A DNA stretch of 14,808 nucleotides, taken from Pseudomonadaceae bacterium UBA836. GTDB taxonomy: Bacteria > Pseudomonadota > Gammaproteobacteria > Pseudomonadales > Pseudomonadaceae. Positions 7,751 to 13,961 of the stretch are shown piece by piece. The translations under genes and the position numbers were made by a program. How positions within the stretch are numbered: position 1 is the first letter of the stretch; the number at the start of each line of letters is the position of its first letter. The notes below the pieces were generated by a model that was given only the letters and a program-made list of their open reading frames with translations, was not told the DNA's origin and searched no databases. The stretch covers positions 1-14,808 of the forward strand of contig DBHE01000075.1 in NCBI GenBank assembly GCA_002296055.1, given 5' to 3'.

Positions 7751-9183
7751 GTCTGTTGGCTGAATTACGTGCATCTGGCCGGCAGCCACCTTTGCCCTGC
7801 GAGTTCGAGTTACCCCAAGGTCACGTGCACGTGTTGCGCTGGCTGCGGGTTTTACCCGGCAAGCGCCTTGTCGCAGAAGTGGATTGCGCGGGTCAGCCGG
7901 GCTTGTTGAAGCTGTTCATCGCCGGGGGCGCAGAGCGCCACTGTCAGCGCGAGGTTGAAGGGCTTGTTGCTCTTGAGGCCCAAGACGTTGCCACCCCGGC
8001 GTTGTATGGCCATGGAGCCATGCCTGACGGTATTCATTTTGTGTTGACCGCCTACCTGGACGGTGCCCGTAGTTTGCAGCAGCAGTGGGAGCTACTCGAT
8101 AGTCGTGCGGCGGGTGATAGCGCAGCCATGACTCTGCTCGGTCGGGCGCTGGCGTTGATCGCCGACATGCATCGTAAAGGCCTGGTGCAGACCGACCTGC
8201 ATTTAGGTAACTTCCTGCTACAAGAACAGCAACTTTATGTGATTGACGGTGACGCCGTACAGGCGCTGTCAGCCGGCCAGCCCCTTAGCGCTGAACAGGT
8301 CGAAGACAATCTGGCGATATTTCTAGCTCAGCTGGATCCCGAATGGGACGCACTGGGTGAGCTGCTGTTGGTCGACTACCTGCAGCACAACCCGCTTGCG
8401 CTCAACCCGGACAGGTTGGCGCGGCAGGTGACGCAGGTGCGCCAGCGTCGCTTGAACGACTACCTCAGCAAGACCTTGCGAGACTGTACGGCGTTCGCGG
8501 TGCGCCGCACCTGGCGGCGCTTTTGCGTGGTGGTGCGTGAGGAACTGGACAGTTTGAGTGGACTGCTGGCCCGCCCGGACGAGGCCTTTGATGATCAGCC
8601 CCTGCTAAAGGATGGTGGCAGTAGCACCGTCGCGCGCTTCACTCAGCAGGGGCGCGAGCTGGTGATCAAACGCTACAACATTAAAAGCGTGGCCCACTGG
8701 TTCAAGCGCTTCTGGCGGCCCAGCCGAGCGTGGCACTCCTGGCTGGCCGCGCATCGCCTGCAATTTCTTGGTATTGCCACCCCGGCGCCGCTTGCGATGA
8801 TCGAACAACGCTTTGGCCCGCTGCGGCATCGTGCCTGGCTGATTACTGATTATTGCGCGGGCGTCGACCTGTTGCAGCATCTGGGAGTGGATGGCCAGGT
8901 TGTCCCTTCGCCGCAAACGGCGGACGCTATGCTGACCCTGTTTGGGCAATTGGTGCAGGCCCGTATTAGTCACGGGGACCTGAAGGCCACCAATCTGCTC
9001 TGGTACCAAGGGCGCGTATCGCTGATCGACCTGGACGCAATGAAAGAGCATCGCAGTGACCGCAGCTGGCAGTTGGCCTGGCAGCGCGACCGCCAACGCT
9101 TTATTCGTAACTGGCCACAGGGAAGCCCGCTTGCCGCATGGCTCGACGAGCGAATGCCTCACGCAACATCAATTTCTGGCTGA
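7747..9183 (+). CDS. Tandem two-domain LPS kinase-like protein
   Basis: This 478-aa protein starts in an ATGA overlap with the InaA-like gene and contains two kinase-fold units. Domain 1 (about 20-200) has K55 (G-L-L-K-L-F), loop Q-T-D-L-H-L-G-N (D150, N155; the His of HxD is Gln148) and D167 in V-I-D-G-D. Domain 2 (about 285-445) has K308 (L-V-I-K-R-Y), loop H-G-D-L-K-A-T-N (H409, D411, N416) and D428 in L-I-D-L-D. The linker (about 220-270) is rich in Arg. Both domains keep Lys, catalytic Asp, Asn and metal Asp, so either could be active. A similar double-domain gene ends the kinase series in P. aeruginosa (from memory), where its exact substrate is not settled. It is the last gene of the core module before the junction. 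Confidence 0.86.
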   Translation: MSLLAELRASGRQPPLPCEFELPQGHVHVLRWLRVLPGKRLVAEVDCAGQPGLLKLFIAGGAERHCQREVEGLVALEAQDVATPALYGHGAMPDGIHFVLTAYLDGARSLQQQWELLDSRAAGDSAAMTLLGRALALIADMHRKGLVQTDLHLGNFLLQEQQLYVIDGDAVQALSAGQPLSAEQVEDNLAIFLAQLDPEWDALGELLLVDYLQHNPLALNPDRLARQVTQVRQRRLNDYLSKTLRDCTAFAVRRTWRRFCVVVREELDSLSGLLARPDEAFDDQPLLKDGGSSTVARFTQQGRELVIKRYNIKSVAHWFKRFWRPSRAWHSWLAAHRLQFLGIATPAPLAMIEQRFGPLRHRAWLITDYCAGVDLLQHLGVDGQVVPSPQTADAMLTLFGQLVQARISHGDLKATNLLWYQGRVSLIDLDAMKEHRSDRSWQLAWQRDRQRFIRNWPQGSPLAAWLDERMPHATSISG

Positions 9184-9286
9184 TCGCTGTCTTTGAGTTT
9201 GTGCGGACGGATTTATGGAACGGTCCAGCAATGTTGGCCAACCGGATAGCCTGGCGACGGATGCCGAGGACGGCAGGGAGTGACTT
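9184..9286. other. Non-coding junction between LPS core module and glycan/nonulosonate module
   Basis: This 103-base gap is the longest non-coding stretch in the window and interrupts a run of overlapping genes. It has a perfect 10-base palindrome (GTTGGCCAAC, 9233-9242), a short 22-codon frame ending at 9283, and the ribosome-binding site of the next gene. I see no convincing sigma-70 promoter, no T-tailed hairpin and no ops/JUMPStart element. In P. aeruginosa a carbamoyltransferase gene and other core genes follow at this point (from memory), so this is where the locus diverges. Confidence 0.6.
9275..9280 (+). promoter_or_regulatory. Ribosome-binding site for a TTG start
   Basis: AGGGAG lies six bases before the TTG at 9287. 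An in-frame stop (TGA, 9281-9283) blocks any earlier start. The next ATG, at 9320, has no comparable site and would remove the predicted first beta strand. This supports TTG as the true start of the following gene. Confidence 0.75.
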
Positions 9287-10387
9287 TTGACAGTTAATAA
9301 CGTTGTCTATTTTTCCAAAATGTTTCAGGCGGTACCGCACTTGGCCCAGGTTGCGCGGGCGCTGCCTGGCACTTTCGTGTCTAACCGCACTTCGACGTTA
9401 CGCGCTTTTGAACGCCTGTATCCGGATTTGGACGTGTCTCGTTACTCCAAACGATTCGGCTTTTTGGTGCGAGGAAACAGGCTGCTGAAGGAAGCGGAGG
9501 CAATTGTGACGGGCTCGCCCTATGGCGAATTCCTCAAGCCGTATAGTGCAAAAAAGGGCACTGTCTTTCATGGTACGTACATGATGCTTAGCAAAGAGGC
9601 ACTGTTACGCAACAGTCACTTTGACCTCTTGTGTGTTATCGGGCCGCGCATGAAGGCCATGCTTGAGCGCTTTCCCGAAGCTGCAAAACTCAATATCGTC
9701 GACACTGGCTTTCTGCCATTTTGCGAGTATCCGGAACGCTCTTCGCAGCAGCGTGCAGCAGTGCTACAGCGGTTAGGACTGGATCCGCAGCGCCAGACAG
9801 TGCTTTACACCTCAAGCCGGCGGGGGTTTGGTTCCTGGCAGCGAGCAGCGGAGCAGTTGGTGAATACTGCAGCGCCGCAATTCAATTTGATCCTGCGTCC
9901 TCATCCAAGCCAGTCGCTGACCTCTCGCCGCGCTGATAGGGACAGCTTCAAACGGGTGCGCGCGCTGATTCAGAAACGTGGAAACGCTTTCTTGGATTTG
10001 AGCGAGTGCGCCTTGTCGGAGGTGCTTTCGGTGTCAGATCTGGTGGTCTCTGATGCCAACTCGCCCAGCGAGGAGGCGTTGTTCTATGATATTCCGCAGT
10101 TGATGATAGAAACCCCGGAGTGCTCGCGAGACGTCATACGCCAGATTGGCGAACGCGAAGCCATGCATCCCGACGACCTGTCGCAGTTGCTTACCCTGTA
10201 TGATTGCGGTCCTAAGCTGTATATCGGTGATCAGTCGCCGGATTTTTCAACTGTACTGGACCGTGCCATGGCCGATCAGGCTGCTTACGCTGCCCAGCGC
10301 GAAGCCTACTTCGCTTGGGTTTTTGGCTCTCGTGATCGTATGGCCAACGAGCGGGTTGCTCGTGCCATCCAAACGCATCTGCTCTGA
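9287..10387 (+). CDS. CDP-glycerol glycerophosphotransferase-like protein (TagB/TagF-type fold), orphan
   Basis: This 366-aa protein starts at TTG. It resembles the CDP-glycerol:poly(glycerophosphate) glycerophosphotransferase family (GT-B-like), which in Gram-positives builds wall teichoic acid; related domains occur in Gram-negative surface-glycan loci. Supporting features are F-H-G-T-Y (H95, like the H-G motif of TagF), V-I-G-P-R-M after a short acidic segment, L-R-P-H-P-S-Q (H206), and a C-terminal nucleotide-binding-type block S-D-L-V-V-S-D-A-N-S-P-S-E-E-A (250-264). No signal peptide or transmembrane helix is evident. It sits between the core kinases and pseB, with 11 bases to pseB. The base composition looks somewhat richer in A/T than its neighbours, by eye only. 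The substrate is unknown: it might transfer a phospho-glycerol/ribitol unit or a sugar from a cytidine-activated donor. The family call is motif-based and moderately sure. Confidence 0.68.
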   Translation: MTVNNVVYFSKMFQAVPHLAQVARALPGTFVSNRTSTLRAFERLYPDLDVSRYSKRFGFLVRGNRLLKEAEAIVTGSPYGEFLKPYSAKKGTVFHGTYMMLSKEALLRNSHFDLLCVIGPRMKAMLERFPEAAKLNIVDTGFLPFCEYPERSSQQRAAVLQRLGLDPQRQTVLYTSSRRGFGSWQRAAEQLVNTAAPQFNLILRPHPSQSLTSRRADRDSFKRVRALIQKRGNAFLDLSECALSEVLSVSDLVVSDANSPSEEALFYDIPQLMIETPECSRDVIRQIGEREAMHPDDLSQLLTLYDCGPKLYIGDQSPDFSTVLDRAMADQAAYAAQREAYFAWVFGSRDRMANERVARAIQTHLL

Positions 10388-10398
10388 AGGGGATCCCC

Positions 10399-11397
10399 AT
10401 GCTGACCAACAAGACCATTTTAATCACCGGCGGCACTGGCTCGTTCGGCAACACCTTTGTCCCCATGACGCTGGAGCGCTTCAACCCGAAGAAGATCATC
10501 ATCTTCTCCCGTGATGAAATGAAGCAATGGGATATGGCGAAGAAGTATGAAGGCGACCCGCGCCTGCGTTTCTTTATCGGCGATGTGCGCGACAAAGACC
10601 GCCTGTACCGGGCGCTGGATGGCGTGGACTATGTGGTCCATGCCGCTGCAACCAAGATTGTGCCGACCGCCGAGTACAACCCGTTTGAGTGCGTTAAAAC
10701 CAACATCAACGGCGCGATGAACCTGATCGACGCCTGTATCGACAAGGGCGTCAAAGGTGTTGTCGCTCTGTCCACCGATAAGGCCAGCTCGCCGATCAAC
10801 CTGTACGGCGCGACCAAGCTTGCGTCCGACAAGATGTTTGTTGCCGGCAACTCCTACTCGGGCGAGCACGGCACCCGTTTTTCCGTGGTTCGCTACGGTA
10901 ATGTCATGGGCTCGCGCGGTTCGGTCATTCCGTTCTTCATGTCGATCAAGGACAAGGGGGTGCTGCCGATCACCGATGAGCGCATGACGCGCTTCATGAT
11001 CTCCCTGGAAGAAGGCGTTGAGCTGGTCTGGCATGCCTTTGCCGACATGGAAGGGGGCGAGATCTACGTGAAGAAGATCCCTTCGATGAAAGTGACCGAT
11101 CTGGCGCGGGTGGTTGCGCCGGATGCCCGTCAGGAGGTTATCGGTATTCGCCCTGGCGAGAAGCTGCACGAGCAGATGATCAGCGCTGAAGATGCTTACT
11201 ACACCTACGAGTATCCCGAGCACTTCAAGATTCTGCCGACCATCCACGAGTGGGCTACCTGCCCCAAGCGGATCAAGGATGGCAAGAAGGTGCCTGAGGG
11301 CTTTGTCTACGCCAGTGACAACAACAGCGAGTGGATGACCGACGCTCAGTTGCAGGAGTGGATCGACGTTAACCGAGAAAAGATCGGGAGTATCTGA
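10399..11397 (+). CDS. pseB: UDP-N-acetylglucosamine 4,6-dehydratase (inverting)
   Basis: PseB converts UDP-GlcNAc to UDP-2-acetamido-2,6-dideoxy-beta-L-arabino-hexos-4-ulose, the first step of pseudaminic acid synthesis. It is a short-chain dehydrogenase/reductase-fold enzyme in the cytoplasm. The 332-aa length fits. The N-terminus has the NAD(P)-binding G-G-T-G-S-F-G loop (11-17). The catalytic region shows S-T-D-K-A (D127, K128) and the Y-x3-K pair in Y-G-A-T-K (Y136, K140); R-Y-G-N-V-M-G-S-R-G-S and R-P-G-E-K-L-H-E follow. Single-domain length and D-K rather than a membrane domain distinguish it from the large WbpM/FlaA1-type dehydratases. It is preceded by AAGGGG and followed by pseC three bases later. 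Confidence 0.95.
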   Translation: MLTNKTILITGGTGSFGNTFVPMTLERFNPKKIIIFSRDEMKQWDMAKKYEGDPRLRFFIGDVRDKDRLYRALDGVDYVVHAAATKIVPTAEYNPFECVKTNINGAMNLIDACIDKGVKGVVALSTDKASSPINLYGATKLASDKMFVAGNSYSGEHGTRFSVVRYGNVMGSRGSVIPFFMSIKDKGVLPITDERMTRFMISLEEGVELVWHAFADMEGGEIYVKKIPSMKVTDLARVVAPDARQEVIGIRPGEKLHEQMISAEDAYYTYEYPEHFKILPTIHEWATCPKRIKDGKKVPEGFVYASDNNSEWMTDAQLQEWIDVNREKIGSI

Positions 11398-11400
11398 TAG

Positions 11401-12561
11401 ATGATCCCCTACGGACGCCAGGAGATCAGCGAGCAGGATATCGAGGCAGTGGTTGCTGTCCTGCGCTCGGACTTTCTGACGCAGGGCCCCATGGTGCCGC
11501 AGTTTGAGCAGGCTCTGGCCAGCAAGGTCGGTGCGACTCACGCGGTGGCGGTCAACAGTGCGACCTCGGCGCTGCATATTGCCTGTCTGGCGCTGGAGCT
11601 GGGGCAGGGCGATTGGCTTTGGACCTCTCCGGTGACCTTTGTGGCATCGGCCAACTGCGCTCTTTACTGTGGCGCGCAGGTGGACTTTGTCGACATTGAT
11701 CCGCGTACCTATAACCTGTGTCCGGTGGCCCTTGAGCACAAGCTGATTGAGGCCGAGAAGCAGGGGCGGCTGCCCAAGGTAGTGGTGGCGGTGCACCTGT
11801 GCGGCCAGCCCTGCGACATGCAGGCCATTGGCACGCTGGCCAAACGCTTCGACTTTGCCGTGATCGAGGATGCCTCGCACGCCATTGGTGGGCGCTACCA
11901 GGGTGACTATGTGGGTAGCGGTCGCTTCAGCGACATCACTATTTTCAGCTTTCATCCGGTGAAAATCATCACTACCGCCGAAGGCGGCATGGCGGTCACC
12001 AATGATGAAACGCTGGCGGCGCGCATGGCGCTGTACCGCAGTCACGGTATTACCCGTGATCCGTCGCTGATGGTCGGTGAGTCTGATGGCCCCTGGTATT
12101 ACCAGCAGATCGAGCTGGGTTTCAATTACCGCATGACCGAGCTGCAGGCGGCGCTGGGTGTCAGCCAGCTGGCTCGGCTGGATGACTTTGTTGCTCGCCG
12201 CCACGCGCTCGCTCGCCGTTATGACGAGCAGCTGGCGGCGCTGCCCGTCACCTGTCCCTGGCAACACGCCGACAGTTACTCCGGCCTTCATCTGTACCCA
12301 ATCCGACTGCAGCTGGAGAAGATTACCTTGAGCCATCGTGAGGTGTTCGAGCAACTACGTGAGCGTGGTATCGGGGTAAATCTGCACTACATTCCGGTAC
12401 ATACCCAGCCGTATTACGCGGCCATGGGCTTTGCTGCCGACGATTTTCCGCAGTCGATGGCGTATTACCGAGAAGCCATCAGTTTGCCGATGTACCACTC
12501 CCTGACTGAAGCGCAGCAGGATGAGGTGGTCGCGACCCTGGCCGAGGTCTGCCATGGCTGA
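11401..12561 (+). CDS. pseC: UDP-4-amino-4,6-dideoxy-N-acetyl-beta-L-altrosamine transaminase
   Basis: PseC is a PLP-dependent DegT/DnrJ/EryC1-family aminotransferase that aminates C4 of the PseB product, with glutamate as amino donor. The 386-aa length is typical. The start M-I-P-Y-G-R-Q-E-I is characteristic of PseC. The PLP region has N-S-A-T-S-A-L-H-I, D-A-S-H-A-I-G-G and the lysine K188 in S-F-H-P-V-K-I-I-T-T-A-E-G-G. Later N-L-H-Y-I-P-V-H and L-P-M-Y-H-S-L fit the C-terminal subdomain. GGGAG (11386-11390) lies ten bases upstream of the ATG. The pseB stop is three bases before it, and its own end overlaps pseH by eight bases. Confidence 0.95.
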   Translation: MIPYGRQEISEQDIEAVVAVLRSDFLTQGPMVPQFEQALASKVGATHAVAVNSATSALHIACLALELGQGDWLWTSPVTFVASANCALYCGAQVDFVDIDPRTYNLCPVALEHKLIEAEKQGRLPKVVVAVHLCGQPCDMQAIGTLAKRFDFAVIEDASHAIGGRYQGDYVGSGRFSDITIFSFHPVKIITTAEGGMAVTNDETLAARMALYRSHGITRDPSLMVGESDGPWYYQQIELGFNYRMTELQAALGVSQLARLDDFVARRHALARRYDEQLAALPVTCPWQHADSYSGLHLYPIRLQLEKITLSHREVFEQLRERGIGVNLHYIPVHTQPYYAAMGFAADDFPQSMAYYREAISLPMYHSLTEAQQDEVVATLAEVCHG

Positions 12562-13087
12562 ACTCGCCACCGAACGTGTCTACCTGCGCCCGTTGAGTGC
12601 ACAAGATGCCACCCAGACCTATGCGGACTGGATGAATGATCCGCAGGTCAACCAGTACCTCGAGACTCGCCACAGCCCGCAGAGCGTTGAAAGCTGTCGC
12701 GCGTTTATCGAACAGTGCAACGCGGATCCGGCCAGCCATTTGTTCGGCATCTTCCTGCGACAGGGCGATCGACACGTGGGCAACGTCAAGTTGGGCTTCG
12801 TCAACAGCCACTACCAGCGCGGTCAGGTCAGCCTTTTTATTGGCGACAAGGCATGTTGGGGGCAGGGACTGTCCAGTGAGGTCGTGCGTTTGATTACGGC
12901 CTATGGGTTTGATTCGCTGGGTTTGCACCGGCTGGAGGCTGGTTGCTACGAGGATAATCTGGCGTCGCTGCGTATCTTCCTCAAGGCCGGTTACACGGTG
13001 GAGGGTTTCATGCGTGAGCATGTCACCCTGAACGGTCGACGTATGGGCTGTTTCTGGCTCGGGAAACTGCACAATGAGCACGCGTGA
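12554..13087 (+). CDS. pseH: GNAT acetyltransferase of pseudaminic acid synthesis
   Basis: PseH acetylates the C4 amino group made by PseC using acetyl-CoA. The ATG at 12554 has GAGG (12544-12547) upstream and an eight-base overlap with pseC; it gives 177 aa starting M-A-E-L-A-T-E-R-V. A longer in-frame start at 12521 lies inside pseC and lacks a site. The sequence fits the RimJ/RimL-type GNAT group: L-R-P-L at the N-terminus, G-N-V-K-L-G-F in the central strand, the acetyl-CoA loop W-G-Q-G-L-S-S-E-V-V, and L-E-A-G-C-Y-E-D-N-L-A-S with a conserved Asn. The identification as PseH rests on family plus position directly after pseBC. It would be harder from sequence alone. Confidence 0.87.
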   Translation: MAELATERVYLRPLSAQDATQTYADWMNDPQVNQYLETRHSPQSVESCRAFIEQCNADPASHLFGIFLRQGDRHVGNVKLGFVNSHYQRGQVSLFIGDKACWGQGLSSEVVRLITAYGFDSLGLHRLEAGCYEDNLASLRIFLKAGYTVEGFMREHVTLNGRRMGCFWLGKLHNEHA

Positions 13088-13961
13088 AGTAACTGGCAAG
13101 CTGGCACTGGGTACTGTTCAGTTCGGCCTGCCCTATGGCATTGCCAACCAGCAGGGCCAGGTGAGTGTCGAGGAGGTAGGGCAGATTCTCGAGCGCGCGC
13201 GTGAGGCCGGGGTTGATACCCTGGATACGGCGATTGCTTACGGTGAGAGCGAGCGTGTGCTGGGCGAGTTTGATCTGAGCAGCTTTAAGGTGGTGACCAA
13301 GCTGTCGGCCATCCCCGATGCCTGCGACGACGTATCTGGCTGGGTGGAATGCCAATTGGCCGAGTCACTTGCTCGGCTCGGGCTGCAGCGCGTTGATGCG
13401 GTGTTGTTACACCGTCCGGCGCAGCTGCTGGAGCCGCAGGGTGATGCGCTCTACGCTGCGCTGCTGGGGCTGCGTGAGCAGGGCCTGGCGGGGCGTATCG
13501 GAGCATCGGTCTATGATGGCGAAGAGCTGGAGCGACTGTGCCAGCGTTTTGCGCTGGATCTGGTGCAGGCACCCTACAACATTGTTGATCACCGTCTTGA
13601 TGAGTCCGGTTGGTTGCAGCGCCTGTCTCAGCAGGGTACCGCACTTCATGTGCGTTCGATTTTCCTGCAGGGGTTGCTGTTGATGAACCGCGAGCAACGT
13701 CCTGCCAGCTTTGAGCGCTGGCAGTCACTCTGGCACTGCTGGGACAGCTGGCTGGAAGAACACCAGCTGTCGCCGCTGCAAGCCACCCTGCGTTACGCGC
13801 TCAACCAGCCGCTTATCGAGCGTGTGGTGGTGGGTGTAGATAGCGCGCAGCAGTGGCAGCAGATACTTCAGGCGGCCGCAGGCAACTGCCCGCCGGTACC
13901 CGCCGAGCTCGGCACTACCGACCCGGCATTGCTTAACCCCGCACTGTGGAAAACAGCATGA
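13074..13961 (+). CDS. Aldo/keto reductase in nonulosonate cluster
   Basis: This is a 295-aa NAD(P)H-dependent TIM-barrel oxidoreductase. The catalytic tetrad is visible: D51 and Y56 in L-D-T-A-I-A-Y-G, K76 in V-V-T-K-L-S, and H113 in V-L-L-H-R-P. The N-terminal L-A-L-G-T-V-Q-F-G-L-P-Y-G-I-A-N stretch matches the branch often annotated near SpsF and pse/neu genes. It overlaps pseH by 14 bases and the next gene by four (ATGA), so co-expression is likely. No known step of the classical pseudaminic pathway needs such an enzyme. It may modify a sugar precursor or make a variant nonulosonic acid; the substrate is unknown. Confidence 0.85.
   Translation: MSTREVTGKLALGTVQFGLPYGIANQQGQVSVEEVGQILERAREAGVDTLDTAIAYGESERVLGEFDLSSFKVVTKLSAIPDACDDVSGWVECQLAESLARLGLQRVDAVLLHRPAQLLEPQGDALYAALLGLREQGLAGRIGASVYDGEELERLCQRFALDLVQAPYNIVDHRLDESGWLQRLSQQGTALHVRSIFLQGLLLMNREQRPASFERWQSLWHCWDSWLEEHQLSPLQATLRYALNQPLIERVVVGVDSAQQWQQILQAAAGNCPPVPAELGTTDPALLNPALWKTA

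Noticed and set aside
9233..9242. A perfect 10-base palindrome in the junction, considered as an operator or attachment site.
   Set aside because: It is short, unrepeated nearby and matches no regulator site that I know. No integrase or target duplication accompanies it.
9215..9283. A 22-codon open frame (ATG to TGA) just before the TTG-started gene.
   Set aside because: It has only a weak upstream site and no recognisable sequence, and frames of this length are expected by chance. A leader-peptide role cannot be supported.
10420..12354. A 644-codon open frame on the minus strand across pseB and pseC.
   Set aside because: It is antisense to two intact genes with full catalytic motifs. Its protein is low in recognisable motifs and rich in His, Arg and Gln, as expected from the complement of GC-biased coding sequence.
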